Notes: generated by a model not told the origin, from the letters alone. A stretch of 64,000 bases of DNA from an uncultured Fodinibius sp. (GCA_913056235.1 CAJXMW010000001.1:1116001-1180000), one strand, 5' to 3'. Positions 19,879 to 30,262 are shown, counted from the stretch's first letter. A program made the numbers and translations.

Positions 19879-20904
19879 CTATAACAGAGAAGATGATTGG
19901 TAATCGTTAGATGGTGGTAGACAAAAGAGGAATGAGGTTTCACGAAAAGGATTATTGTCGGTAAGAAAGATTGACCCATAGTACCGTTTGGCATAGAGCA
20001 AAGCCATAGTTAAACCAATTCCTAATTCCCTTGCTTTCGTAGTAACGAAAGGATAAAAGAGTTGGTTGGAAATCGATTCTGGAATAGAATTCCCGGTATG
20101 TGAAATCTTGATGGAATTTTTAGAAGATCGAGAGATTGTTATTTCGTGTTTGTCGGCAGGAGCATATTCCACAGCATTATCAATCAAAAAAGAAAGAATG
20201 CGACGCATGTCTCCTGAATTGCATTGGAGTGGGGCAGAATAGTTTGTTTCCTGGAGGGTGATGTTCTTTTGTACTTTAGCAGGATAGTCAGAAATAATGT
20301 CGTTAATTATTTCTGAGGGTTCTGCTGAAAAGTTGTTTAAATCTATTCGTTTTAGGGGAATCTTTTCCAGATCATCTAAATCATCAAGTAAATTAAAGAG
20401 TTCATCAACCCCTTCAGTAATTTTATCAAGATATTTTTGTGATTCTCCGATATCACTGTTGTCTTCAATCAATTCTGCATACCCTTGAATACCAGTAAGC
20501 GGGGAACGCACCCGATGTAGTAAAAATCCAATCATATTCTTAAGGGATTGCATGACTTCAAAGTCTGGTACCCCTTCGCGGCGTTCGAGCCGTACTTTCA
20601 AGTGTTGGCTTCCTTCCCAAAGAAGTGTTTCCTGTTTTAGTATGAACCATTCTTCATCAAAATATACGGGTGTAATATTTGGACCTGCATTAGGTACAAT
20701 ATGTACTACGTCCATAAGCTCTTTGCCAATAGGATTTTGATTGGCATGCCCTGCAATGGCTGCCTCATTGGCTTCACAAATCTTTTTACTTCCCATCTTT
20801 ATGATGAAGGTAGGATCAGTGCTGTTAAATGGTATCATCCCCGCTGAATTCCCGATGGCACTTTTAGTTTGAAACATCATAATTAAATGTATTGAGACTA
20901 ACAA
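19879..20904 (-). CDS. Soluble PAS-like sensor histidine kinase
   Basis: 341 aa; LLHRVRSPLTGIQGYAELI H-box, LSFLIDNAVEYAP N-box, ELGIGLTMALLYAKRY G2-like. Confidence 0.78.
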   Translation of the reverse strand: MLVSIHLIMMFQTKSAIGNSAGMIPFNSTDPTFIIKMGSKKICEANEAAIAGHANQNPIGKELMDVVHIVPNAGPNITPVYFDEEWFILKQETLLWEGSQHLKVRLERREGVPDFEVMQSLKNMIGFLLHRVRSPLTGIQGYAELIEDNSDIGESQKYLDKITEGVDELFNLLDDLDDLEKIPLKRIDLNNFSAEPSEIINDIISDYPAKVQKNITLQETNYSAPLQCNSGDMRRILSFLIDNAVEYAPADKHEITISRSSKNSIKISHTGNSIPESISNQLFYPFVTTKARELGIGLTMALLYAKRYYGSIFLTDNNPFRETSFLFCLPPSNDYQSSSLL

Positions 20905-20950
20905 AGGAGTGCTCTATAAATATAGAGCTGTTGATCCTTCTATTGACCAA

Positions 20951-20976
20951 GTTATCAGCAGCGTTTCTGGTTACTT
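20951..20976 (-). promoter_or_regulatory. Candidate sigma28 promoter for the 19879-20904 kinase
   Basis: Reverse strand TAAG-N14-GCTGATAA, about 47 bp upstream of the start. Confidence 0.55.
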
Positions 20977-21111
20977 AAATATCGGATGATTTAGGAAACA
21001 AACAGCGTGTCAGGAAAAAATTACCTCCCGGACGGTTATTTATGCAGTTAGGCTACTCGAGAAAGAAATATGAAGTGTATTAAACTTCCCGGTACTATGA
21101 ATTTTCGTATC

Positions 21112-21127
21112 TGGCATAGCAATTGCC
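21112..21127 (+). promoter_or_regulatory. Candidate sigma54 promoter for the flgB operon
   Basis: TGGCATAGCAATTGCC: GG-N10-GC spacing with TGGCA and TTGC elements. Confidence 0.7.
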
Positions 21128-21245
21128 TGTAGTATTAACGCACGTTGATACTTAAGTAAAAACATTTTGTTCCGGATGGAGGAAAATTTGATGAAATCTT
21201 TAGCCGATCGGCACAAAATGGAAAAACATAAATGAATTTATTGCT

Positions 21246-21584
21246 ATGCAGATAATAGATAGTGGTCATAGTCAGCTTTTGGCAAAAGCAATGGATAGTT
21301 ATTCATTGCGGCAGGAGATCTCCTCATCAAATATTGCAAATATTGATACTCCTGGATATAGCCGTCACAGCGTTGAGTTTGAAAGTACTCTGCAAGAAGC
21401 ACGGAAATCGGGGAAAGTAATGCACGAGGTTAATCCAAGTATTAAAGAAACTGGAGATGAAGTAGTACTTGAGAATGAGCTTTTGGAGATGGCCGACACC
21501 CAAATGAGGGTACAGCTTGTAACCCGAGCGCTCCGCCATCACTTTGATACTTTACAAACTGGTATTACAAGTACAACTCGATAA
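21246..21584 (+). CDS. flgB: Flagellar basal-body rod protein FlgB
   Basis: 112 aa; SSNIANIDTPGYSRHSVEFE, first gene before flgC. Confidence 0.9.
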   Translation: MQIIDSGHSQLLAKAMDSYSLRQEISSSNIANIDTPGYSRHSVEFESTLQEARKSGKVMHEVNPSIKETGDEVVLENELLEMADTQMRVQLVTRALRHHFDTLQTGITSTTR

Positions 21585-21601
21585 TTTTTAAAACAAACAC
21601 C

Positions 21602-22099
21602 ATGATTCCTGATAGACTTTCTTCCGCATTTCAAACTGCAGCAAAAGGGCTGGCAGTACAGCGAGAACGAATTAATGTGGCTTCGCGAAATATTGCCAAT
21701 GTAAATACAAGTTCTGTTGAGGGTAGCAAGCAAGGGTATCGTCCCCAATCGGTACGGTCAGCTGCACCACAGCCCACCAACTTTCGACGAGCATTAACAC
21801 AAAGTATGGGAAGTTTAAATAAAACGCGGGAACAGCATTTATCCCCAAGGATGCCGGTTAACAACAATGTTGAAAGACAATCGCTTGGTCCCAATTACAC
21901 TATTGCTGAAAAGGATAATTTCCGCTACGAATATGAGCCGAACCATCCGGATGCAAACGAAGAAGGCATGGTGCGGTATCCGGATATCGACATGGTTGAG
22001 GAAATGACCAACATTGTAAGTGCTAACCGGATGTATGAGGCTAATCTCAGTAGTATTGAAGCTGAAAAAGAAATTATGAAGCGTTCCCTGCAGATATAA
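21602..22099 (+). CDS. flgC: Flagellar basal-body rod protein FlgC
   Basis: 165 aa; INVASRNIANVNTSS, MVEEMTNIVSANRMYEANLSSIEAEKEIMKRSLQI. Confidence 0.93.
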   Translation: MIPDRLSSAFQTAAKGLAVQRERINVASRNIANVNTSSVEGSKQGYRPQSVRSAAPQPTNFRRALTQSMGSLNKTREQHLSPRMPVNNNVERQSLGPNYTIAEKDNFRYEYEPNHPDANEEGMVRYPDIDMVEEMTNIVSANRMYEANLSSIEAEKEIMKRSLQI

Positions 22100-22162
22100 C
22101 GATCGATGACATTTAGCAAAATTACTAACACGAAATTCGACAGATAACAGATCTACCCCATT

Positions 22163-22480
22163 ATGATTGAAGGAATAGAAGCAAGCGGCCTCTTGCAGCA
22201 GGTAAATGACATTGAGCAAACATCGCCCACGCGTGAAATAGTAACTGAGAACGAACCCCCGCAATCCTTTTCGGATGTATTATCAGATGCCATTAACGGG
22301 GTTGACCAGACCATGAAAACTTCAGATGCGAAAGTGCAGGAGTTTGTGGCCGGTGAAACCGATAATGTACACGATGTTATGATATCGATGCAACGAGCAA
22401 AACTCAGCTTTGATCTGATGGTGGAAGTCCGAAATAAAGTTGTGGAGACGTATCAGGAAGTAAGTCGCATGCAAATATAA
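22163..22480 (+). CDS. fliE: Flagellar hook-basal body protein FliE
   Basis: 105 aa; DVMISMQRAKLSFDLMVEVRNKVVETYQEVSRMQI. Confidence 0.93.
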   Translation: MIEGIEASGLLQQVNDIEQTSPTREIVTENEPPQSFSDVLSDAINGVDQTMKTSDAKVQEFVAGETDNVHDVMISMQRAKLSFDLMVEVRNKVVETYQEVSRMQI

Positions 22481-22489
22481 CGTAGATAA

Positions 22490-24121
22490 ATGAGTTCATT
22501 TGTAGAAAAGTTTAAAGAATTTCTTGACCCGCTGTCCACAGCTCAGCGCACGCTGTTTTTTGGCTTAATTGGGGCTGTTCTAATTTTTGCCGGAACGGTT
22601 TTTTATTGGGCCTCAAGTCCCAGTTATACGCTCTTGTTTGGATCGCTTAAACAAGATGCGGCCCAGCAGATTGTCACTGAACTGGAAGAGCGAGGTGTGG
22701 ATTACGAACTGGACAATGGCGGTCAATCAATTTACGTACCCGGCGAACGTGTTGATGAGCTTCGTCTTGAACTAGCCCCGATGGGTGCTCCACAATCTGA
22801 TATGAAAGGATATGAACTTTTCGACAATAATTCGCTTGGTATGACTGATTATATGCAGCAGCTTAACAACAAGCGAGCGCTGGAAGGTGAACTTTCCCGA
22901 TCAGTAAATAGCCTGCGACAGGTCGAATCGTCACGAATACATTTGGTATTGCCGGAACGGTCGCCCTTCCAAGAGACAACTGTTAAGGCTTCTGCATCCG
23001 TACTGTTAACTCTTAAACGGGGAGAACGACTCAATAAAAGCAGGGTGGAAGGAATTAGTTCGTTGATAGCTGGTAGTGTTGAAGGGTTAGAAGCTAAAGA
23101 TGTGACAATTGTTGATCATGCAGGAAATCGGTTGACTGATGACAAGCAGAGCGATGGTAGTTTTGCTTCTGAGGAGTCTTGGATGAAGTCAGAACAGAAG
23201 GCTGAAAACTATTTAACGCACCGTGGACAAACGATGCTGGATCGGGTTTTGGGCCCCGGAAATAGTATTGTTAGGGTGTCAGTCGATCAAAACTTTGACA
23301 GTTTAGTTCGGGAATCCAATAAGATTGATCCTGAAAGCCGAACGTTGATTTCGGAACAGCGCGATAAGCAGGTGCAAACACAAGAAGGATCAGAATTAGT
23401 ACCTATGGATGAGTTTACCCCCGTGAATAATCGTGGTGAAACTTCAGTGACATCGTCAAATGAAAATGAAAGTAGCTCGCGAACCCGAAATTATGAAGTG
23501 AGTGAAACCAAGGAAGTGTATAAAAAAGCACAGGGCGAAATCACAAATATTTCAGCTTCTGTACTGATCAATCAAAAACAGGTAGAAACAGTAAATGATG
23601 AGGGCGAAACCGTATATGAAACGGAGCCCTACAGTGATGAAGAATTACAGGAATTTCGGGAAGTGATCACTTCAGCATTAGGGATACAAGCTAAACGTGG
23701 AGATAAAATTACAATACGCCAAGTAAAATTCTGGCAGCCTGGACAGGGGGCTCCAAACGGACAAATGCTTGATGGTCCTTTACCTTGGACACGGGTTTTA
23801 CGATGGGCTGTGATATTTGTGACACTTGGGATAATTGCTTGGTTGCTATTTGGTATTCGTCGACAAATGAGTGGTCAGCAAGGCTTGGTACCACAGTCAC
23901 CATTTGGAGATAGGCAAGAAGTATTTACAGAAGGAAATATGGATCCCGAACTGCAAGGTATGAATAATGAAGAGCTTATGGCTGAAGAAGAAAACGAAGA
24001 AGTACGCGCCTTGGAGGGGAAGAAGTATGACATGGAAGAGATTATAAACATGGTTGATATGAAACCCGAAAGGGCAGCGAAAATTGTACGTTCAATGTTA
24101 ATTTCAACAGACGAGGAATAA
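22490..24121 (+). CDS. fliF: Flagellar MS-ring protein FliF
   Basis: 543 aa; YTLLFGSLKQDAAQQIVTELEERGVDYEL, RALEGELSRSVNSLRQVESSRIHLVLPERSPF. Confidence 0.95.
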   Translation: MSSFVEKFKEFLDPLSTAQRTLFFGLIGAVLIFAGTVFYWASSPSYTLLFGSLKQDAAQQIVTELEERGVDYELDNGGQSIYVPGERVDELRLELAPMGAPQSDMKGYELFDNNSLGMTDYMQQLNNKRALEGELSRSVNSLRQVESSRIHLVLPERSPFQETTVKASASVLLTLKRGERLNKSRVEGISSLIAGSVEGLEAKDVTIVDHAGNRLTDDKQSDGSFASEESWMKSEQKAENYLTHRGQTMLDRVLGPGNSIVRVSVDQNFDSLVRESNKIDPESRTLISEQRDKQVQTQEGSELVPMDEFTPVNNRGETSVTSSNENESSSRTRNYEVSETKEVYKKAQGEITNISASVLINQKQVETVNDEGETVYETEPYSDEELQEFREVITSALGIQAKRGDKITIRQVKFWQPGQGAPNGQMLDGPLPWTRVLRWAVIFVTLGIIAWLLFGIRRQMSGQQGLVPQSPFGDRQEVFTEGNMDPELQGMNNEELMAEEENEEVRALEGKKYDMEEIINMVDMKPERAAKIVRSMLISTDEE

Positions 24122-24127
24122 AGCGGT

Positions 24128-25165
24128 ATGGCCCAGCAGAAGAAAAAGCGAGTCATTAGTAAGGTAGACCAGTTAACCGGCGCCGAAAAGGCAGCAATTT
24201 TTATCACCAATTTGGGTACAAAGAATGCTACACCGCTATTTAAATATTTAAAAGAACAGGAAATTGAGGCTGTTACGCTTGCCATCGCAGGGATGGATAA
24301 CATAAAGCCCAATGTGGTAGATTCAGTAATGAGCGAATATTACCGGATGATGTCGAATGATGAGCTGCTATTGGAGGGCGGGCAGGATTATGCAAATCAG
24401 TTGTTAGAAGAGTTGGGTGATGATATTGATTCGGACAAGGTGCGTCAAAAACTAAAGGCAAATTCCGAAAATACTGCATTTGCCGATTTCCAGGAAAGCA
24501 AAATCACTCAAATAACTAATTTCCTTAAAAATGAACATCCCCAAGTAATTGCTCTCATCTTTTCTCAGCTGGATGAAAAGAGAACGGCCGAGATACTGGG
24601 TCATCTTGACGCTGAGTTACAGGCAGAGGTGATCTATCGTCTTACTACCATGGAAAAGATTTCAACAGAAGTGATAGAAGAAATAGAAGAAGTTATTAAA
24701 GAACAGATGGGAGGTATGTATACCGTGGGTGATCGTATTAAGAGTGGAACAAATGCGGTGGCTCAAATTCTTAACGAAGCTGAGATTGCAGTTGAACGCC
24801 ATATATTGGGTAAAATTCAGGAGCGCGATGCCCAACTGGCTGATGATATTAAACAGCAGATGTTCCTCTTTGAAGATATTCTGTACTTCAATGATCGAAC
24901 TGTACAAACCATCATCAACGAGATGGAAAAAACTGATCTTGTTATGGGGCTGAAAGGTGTAGATGAGGAAGTGAAAAAGAAATTCCTGGATAATATGTCG
25001 GATCGTGCAGGGGCTATGCTGCAAGAAGACATGGACGCTCTTGGGCCTGTACCGCTTAAAGATGTGAAAGAGGCCCAGTCACGGATTATTCGAAAAATTA
25101 AACAGCTCGAAGAAGAAGGACAGATTACCACTCGGAAAATGGGCGAAGAAGAAATTGTTGAATAG
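24128..25165 (+). CDS. fliG: Flagellar motor switch protein FliG
   Basis: 345 aa; NEHPQVIALIFSQLDEKRTAEILGHL, FEDILYFNDRTVQTIINEME. Confidence 0.96.
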   Translation: MAQQKKKRVISKVDQLTGAEKAAIFITNLGTKNATPLFKYLKEQEIEAVTLAIAGMDNIKPNVVDSVMSEYYRMMSNDELLLEGGQDYANQLLEELGDDIDSDKVRQKLKANSENTAFADFQESKITQITNFLKNEHPQVIALIFSQLDEKRTAEILGHLDAELQAEVIYRLTTMEKISTEVIEEIEEVIKEQMGGMYTVGDRIKSGTNAVAQILNEAEIAVERHILGKIQERDAQLADDIKQQMFLFEDILYFNDRTVQTIINEMEKTDLVMGLKGVDEEVKKKFLDNMSDRAGAMLQEDMDALGPVPLKDVKEAQSRIIRKIKQLEEEGQITTRKMGEEEIVE

Positions 25166-25171
25166 CCTGCC

Positions 25172-25873
25172 ATGGAAGATCAGAAGATTTTACATACCGA
25201 AGAAATTAATTGGTACGACGAAGATAACCATCCGCTCGATTATGGGAGGGCATTTGACGGCAAGGGATACAAAAAATCGAGAAAGAACGAGAGTACAGAA
25301 AGTCGCCCGGAGAAGAAAGTTGATGTTAAGCAGCTTATTGATAAGCGGGATGCGAAGTGGGAAAAACGATTGGAAAAAGCCCGAAAAGAGGCGTTTGAAA
25401 AAGGCCGCGAGCAGGGATATCAGGAAGGTTATGAGGAGGCTGAACAAAAGGTTGATGATAAGCTTCATCAGCTGGAAGACTTGGTAGAGAAGGCACATAG
25501 AGATTGGAAAACTCAGCATCAGCTGTTAAACCCTGGTTTACTGGACCTGGTGTTTGACATGGTTGAGAAGATTGTAGGACTTCCGGTAGAAAATCCTGCT
25601 ATACGCGAACAGCTCGAAGAGAAATTATCAGGGCTATTGCAAGAAACGGAGGATGATATCAAACCTCAGCTCTGGGTGAGTGAGCAGGATTATAGCTTTG
25701 TAGAAGATTTAGTGGAAAAATATGCGCCCGAACTTTCGCTTTCTATCCGAATAAGTGAGGAGTGTAACCCGGGGGAATTTGAGCTTGAGACTCAAAAAGA
25801 AACAGTTGTTTATCGATTTAGAGAAAAACTTGACGATCTGAAAGATAGTATGACATTGCCATCATGGAAATGA
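25172..25873 (+). CDS. fliH: Flagellar assembly protein FliH
   Basis: 233 aa; EKGREQGYQEGYEEAEQKV, position between fliG and fliI. Confidence 0.88.
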   Translation: MEDQKILHTEEINWYDEDNHPLDYGRAFDGKGYKKSRKNESTESRPEKKVDVKQLIDKRDAKWEKRLEKARKEAFEKGREQGYQEGYEEAEQKVDDKLHQLEDLVEKAHRDWKTQHQLLNPGLLDLVFDMVEKIVGLPVENPAIREQLEEKLSGLLQETEDDIKPQLWVSEQDYSFVEDLVEKYAPELSLSIRISEECNPGEFELETQKETVVYRFREKLDDLKDSMTLPSWK

Positions 25874-27198
25874 CCGAAACTACTGATCTCCGTACACATA
25901 TCGACCACATTAGAAATTGTGTTGATGATTTTAGCAATCATAGCAAGCGATATGGGAAGGTTGCATCTATTGTAGGTACCATTATTAAATGTACGGGTTT
26001 GCAAGCGAGTGTCGGTGAAGTATATGGAATTGAAAATATTATGGATAATATCATTCCTGCTGAAGTGGTAGGGCTCGAAGATCGGTATGCCTTGCTGATG
26101 CCTTACGATAGCATTAAGGGGATGCGATCTGGGTGTAAGGTAGAGTATATGGGACAGTCACTGACTATTTCTGTTGGCCCGGAGATGTTGGGGCGCGTGG
26201 TAGATGCCAATGGAGACCCGATTGATAAAAAAGGGCCTATTTTATGTGGTCATCAAGAGCCGGTGCACAATGATCCTCCATCACCTGTTGAACGTGAGCC
26301 TATCGACGACATAATGAATACCGGCATTCGAGCAATTGATGCGTTAAATACTATTGGTAAGGGGCAACGTGTTGGTTTGTTTGCCGGATCCGGGGTAGGA
26401 AAAAGTGTTTTGTTGGGGATGATTGCCCGTCATTCTGATGCCGATATTAATGTTATTGCTCTTATTGGTGAGCGTGGACGCGAAGTGCAGGAATTTATTG
26501 ATGACATACTTGATGAAGAGCTGCTTGAGCGGTCGATTATAGTGGCTGAAACATCAGATAAATCAGCAATGAGTCGGATAAAAGCAGCATATAGTGCTAC
26601 GTCAATAGCAGAATATTTCCGTGACAGAGGAAAAAATGTCCTTTTAATGATGGATTCCGTAACTCGTGTAGCCATGGCACAACGGGAAGTAGGATTGGCT
26701 ACAGGTGAACCTCCAACGACCAAAGGATATACGCCAAGTGTCTTTTCTATGCTTCCAAAATTCCTTGAACGGGTAGGTAAAACATCGAGTGGAAGTATTA
26801 CAGGAATTTATACGGTATTGGTTGACAGTGACGATATGAACGAGCCTATTGCTGATGCGGTACGATCTATTTTAGACGGCCATATTGTGCTCTCAAGGCG
26901 ATTAGCCCATAAAAATCATTATCCTGCTATCGATGTCCCTGAAAGTATTTCGAGGGTAATGCCGAACATTGTAACGCAACAACAAAGAGAATTAGCAGGG
27001 AAGGTTCGGGACATGATAACCACTTATCGAGAAGCTGAAAACCTGATCAATATCGGTGCTTATGTGGAAGGTTCAAATCCCCAGATCGATAAGGCTGTGG
27101 AAAAACGAGAGGATTTGGAATCATTTTTGATACAAGATATTAACGAAGCGGACTTCGACAATAATTTGTGGAGTTCGCTTAGAAAAATAATTCAATAG
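25864..27198 (+). CDS. fliI: Flagellar export ATPase FliI
   Basis: 444 aa; GLFAGSGVGKSVLLGMIAR Walker A, VNVIALIGERGREV. Confidence 0.96.
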   Translation: MEMTETTDLRTHIDHIRNCVDDFSNHSKRYGKVASIVGTIIKCTGLQASVGEVYGIENIMDNIIPAEVVGLEDRYALLMPYDSIKGMRSGCKVEYMGQSLTISVGPEMLGRVVDANGDPIDKKGPILCGHQEPVHNDPPSPVEREPIDDIMNTGIRAIDALNTIGKGQRVGLFAGSGVGKSVLLGMIARHSDADINVIALIGERGREVQEFIDDILDEELLERSIIVAETSDKSAMSRIKAAYSATSIAEYFRDRGKNVLLMMDSVTRVAMAQREVGLATGEPPTTKGYTPSVFSMLPKFLERVGKTSSGSITGIYTVLVDSDDMNEPIADAVRSILDGHIVLSRRLAHKNHYPAIDVPESISRVMPNIVTQQQRELAGKVRDMITTYREAENLINIGAYVEGSNPQIDKAVEKREDLESFLIQDINEADFDNNLWSSLRKIIQ

Positions 27199-27213
27199 AA
27201 CGTACTAAGCACT

Positions 27214-27642
27214 ATGAAATTTGAATTTTCGTTGGAGTCGGTTTTAAAAGTGCGGGAGCATGAGGAAAAAGTTCAAAAGCAGAAGCTTGCAGAAAAGTTA
27301 AATAAGAAGAAGCATTTAAATGAGCTTAAGGAGAGGCTTAAGCGGGAGCTTGAAAATCATATCAGCGAAAATGGAAGCAGTGCATATGAAAATTTACACG
27401 ATTTACAGCGTAAGCAGCAATACATCAATGATTTGCATGATAAGGTTCAAAAAGTAAATAGTAGTCTTGCGTCGGTAAAAAAGGCCGTTGATCAGCAGCG
27501 CGATAAATTAGCTGATGTCCATAAGAAGCGTCATATCATGGAAAAGGTAAAAGAAGGAGAACGAGAATTATTTTTGGAAGAAATGACGAGGCAGCAACGA
27601 AAAGTAATGGACGAGGTTGCAACGCAAACGTTTAGCAAGTAA
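27214..27642 (+). CDS. fliJ: Flagellar export protein FliJ
   Basis: 142 aa coiled coil starting MKFEFSLESVLKVREHEEK. Confidence 0.88.
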   Translation: MKFEFSLESVLKVREHEEKVQKQKLAEKLNKKKHLNELKERLKRELENHISENGSSAYENLHDLQRKQQYINDLHDKVQKVNSSLASVKKAVDQQRDKLADVHKKRHIMEKVKEGERELFLEEMTRQQRKVMDEVATQTFSK

Positions 27643-27647
27643 TAATT

Positions 27648-28229
27648 ATGTCAATAAAAAAAGTTCTTAAAATTCTGGGATATATTTTTGTGCCATTGCT
27701 CCCGATGGTTGTAGCTATCTATTTTTTATTTCCATATATCAACGAAGAGAAACATCAGGAAGTAGCAGAAAAGTATAGTGATGATTTTGTAATTGGTGAT
27801 TCAACAAACGTAATGACATCTACTTTTCGTCCCACAGCCCAAGGAGGGGATACTGTTGAGGATCTCGGGGAAGACTATGCAACGATGAAAGAAAAGATGA
27901 ACCAATTTCAAAAAAATATTGAAGGTTTAAAGACAGAAATAGACTCATTGTCAACAGTTAATGATTCGCTTAATCAACAGCTTGCCCAAAGAGATTCTAC
28001 AGCCAATGAGGATGTAATAGCTGATGTGGAGATAACCGAGGAAGAATTTTCAAAAAATATCAAAAGTTTACTCGATCTGGATATCGAGAGCTTGTCACCA
28101 ATTTTAAATAAAATGAGTGATGAGCAGTTAGTAAAAATTTTTAAAGCTGGATCCGGATTACAGCGAAAAAAGCTTTTGCAATCCCTGGAGTCTGATCGTG
28201 CAGCAAAATTGATGTCAGAGGTGCTATAA
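27648..28229 (+). CDS. MotE/MgtE-N-like flagellar protein
   Basis: 193 aa; N-terminal TM, coiled coil, C-terminal SLLDLDIESLSPILNKMSDEQLVKIFKAGSGLQRKKLLQSLESDRAAKLMSEVL. Confidence 0.65.
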   Translation: MSIKKVLKILGYIFVPLLPMVVAIYFLFPYINEEKHQEVAEKYSDDFVIGDSTNVMTSTFRPTAQGGDTVEDLGEDYATMKEKMNQFQKNIEGLKTEIDSLSTVNDSLNQQLAQRDSTANEDVIADVEITEEEFSKNIKSLLDLDIESLSPILNKMSDEQLVKIFKAGSGLQRKKLLQSLESDRAAKLMSEVL

Positions 28230-30241
28230 TGTTAAGCAAGTTATTATCAAATATTGGGGGCATGAATATTACCTCCGGAGAAGAGGTGATTGGTAGTAAT
28301 AAGGAGGGAGGAAAGCATTCTCCTAAAGAGGTTTTTGAATCACTGTTACTGTCTTTGCAGGATCAAAGTTCGTCGGGCAAAGCAAAAGAACAGCTGTTAG
28401 GCTTATCTGATAGTTCATCAGAGGAAGCAGAACTTGATGAGGAAGATAGCTCCAAAAATATTCTTGGAGGATCGTTCACGCCGATGGGAGATGCTGAGAA
28501 TTTGCAACAGGTTGACCGTAGTATTCTCAAAGAACTACAGAAAGAATTCCAAAACCTGAAAACCCAACTTGAGGATACGAGTAAGGTATCATCTGAAGAT
28601 GGAGAAAAGGGTCAGGATAAAAATGAGATATCTGAATCAAGTGATAGACGGGTAGCAGAAGAATCAAAAGTTAAGACAGGTGATACGAATAGTAATAGTG
28701 GATCTGAGGCTCCCACTTTGAAAGGGTTGGATGATAATATTAAAGGGTTGGATGATAATACTGCAGAAAAACCCCAAAAGAAGGTGGAAGAAAATGGTGA
28801 ACAAAAAAACAACGATCCTGTTAAAAAATCTGAAAAACAAGGAGATAGTTCAAAAGCGAGTGTTCGTAAGCCGGTTGCCGATAATTTGAAAGGGGACAAA
28901 AGTGAAAATGTAGAATCTGGTAACAAAGAAGTTGTAACGGATATAGATGGTGCAGTTGAGAATGTAAAAGAGGGTGATGGAAATGCACCGACAGATAATG
29001 AGAAAACAGAATCAGCGGCAAGTAGTAAGAGGACTGAGCTGGAACAATCTTTTTTGAAAACCAACGGCTCAATTGATAAAAACGAAGGCGGTCAGCTTAA
29101 TGCTGTTCCTCAGGATGGGGATGATCAAGTAATAACGAAAGAGGTTAAAGAATCAGGAGAACAGTCTTCACAAAAGAAAGACATTGAGAACCAGGAAGAT
29201 AATATTGATAGACAGGCTAAGTCTTTTGAGAAAGTCCAAGGTTTGGCAGGTAGCCACCAGATGCAACCCGAAGCGATCAAACAGAATGATGAAGGGCAAC
29301 AGGTAGAGGTTAAAGATCAAAATCTGAAAGCCGGCAATGTTCAATCAGGGGAGCAAGTTGAGCGTGGACAAACGGCAAAGATGGAATTGAGGGAGCAACA
29401 GAAGAAGGTGATGGACCCGTCTATCCAGAAAAATGATGCGTTTAAGGTTTCCACTAAAGGAGTGGAAATGAAGAGCACACAAAACGAGAAAGGAAAGAAT
29501 ACAAAAGAAAAGCACGAAGAGGAAAATCGTAAGCAGGGTCTGGGAAAAGAATCATCAGAAGGAAGAAATAAGCAGTTAAGCCGATTGGGGATTTCGAGTG
29601 TTAATACTCAAAAACAAGCTAAGCCTTTTGATATGAAGAATTTTTCAGGTGTTTCGGTTGGTGAATCAAAACCGAGTTTAGAAGAGCAGAAAATAAATTG
29701 GGAAGAGCAGCTTTCGAAGACGGTGGATACCTCCGCTGACAAAGAATCAAAAGCAAGCTCGGTACGACTGGGACAGATGCCGATAACAAATGGATCGCTG
29801 CGGAAAAAGATATTACCCGGCTTAACGAAGCGTATTCAACAAGCGGCTTCTTCCTCGAAAGAAAGTAGCGGCAATTGGCAGAAGCATAGTTTTACGTTGG
29901 ATGATGAAAAAAATATCCAGCTTTCAGTTCGCGAGTCAAAAGGGGTGTTGCAGGTAAAAATGGGTTCAATGAACCTTGATTTGAGCAAGATTCTGCAACA
30001 GAATATACAACAGATACGCGAGCATTTGAGACAGGAGTTTGGCGCTGAAGTGGATCTGCAATTTGAAAGTCAGCAGCAAGGAGAAGAGTCACAGTTTTCA
30101 GACAATACAGCGTCATCAGATCGTAAAAGAAATTACAGGAGCAACTTTGGCGCCAAGGGTGTAACAGTAGAAACAGCAGAAGATATAAGTAGAAAAACAG
30201 TCCGCAATTTTGGCTACAACCAAATGGAATGGACCGCATAA
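28229..30241 (+). CDS. fliK: Flagellar hook-length control protein FliK-like
   Basis: 670 aa; long charged disordered region, C-terminal ESKGVLQVKMGSMNLDLSKILQQNIQQIREHLRQEFGAEVDLQFESQQQ; lies before flgD. Confidence 0.75.
   Translation: MLSKLLSNIGGMNITSGEEVIGSNKEGGKHSPKEVFESLLLSLQDQSSSGKAKEQLLGLSDSSSEEAELDEEDSSKNILGGSFTPMGDAENLQQVDRSILKELQKEFQNLKTQLEDTSKVSSEDGEKGQDKNEISESSDRRVAEESKVKTGDTNSNSGSEAPTLKGLDDNIKGLDDNTAEKPQKKVEENGEQKNNDPVKKSEKQGDSSKASVRKPVADNLKGDKSENVESGNKEVVTDIDGAVENVKEGDGNAPTDNEKTESAASSKRTELEQSFLKTNGSIDKNEGGQLNAVPQDGDDQVITKEVKESGEQSSQKKDIENQEDNIDRQAKSFEKVQGLAGSHQMQPEAIKQNDEGQQVEVKDQNLKAGNVQSGEQVERGQTAKMELREQQKKVMDPSIQKNDAFKVSTKGVEMKSTQNEKGKNTKEKHEEENRKQGLGKESSEGRNKQLSRLGISSVNTQKQAKPFDMKNFSGVSVGESKPSLEEQKINWEEQLSKTVDTSADKESKASSVRLGQMPITNGSLRKKILPGLTKRIQQAASSSKESSGNWQKHSFTLDDEKNIQLSVRESKGVLQVKMGSMNLDLSKILQQNIQQIREHLRQEFGAEVDLQFESQQQGEESQFSDNTASSDRKRNYRSNFGAKGVTVETAEDISRKTVRNFGYNQMEWTA
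28721..28762 (+). repeat. Two-copy 21-bp in-frame tandem repeat in fliK
   Basis: aaagggttggatgataatatt aaagggttggatgataatact, encoding KGLDDNI KGLDDNT. Confidence 0.9.
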
Positions 30242-30262
30242 ATTAATGAATATCACAGTGTT

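Noticed and set aside
28612-29064. Reverse-strand 150-aa ORF inside fliK
   Set aside because: Ser/Leu/Phe-rich shadow of the Glu/Lys/Asp-rich FliK frame.
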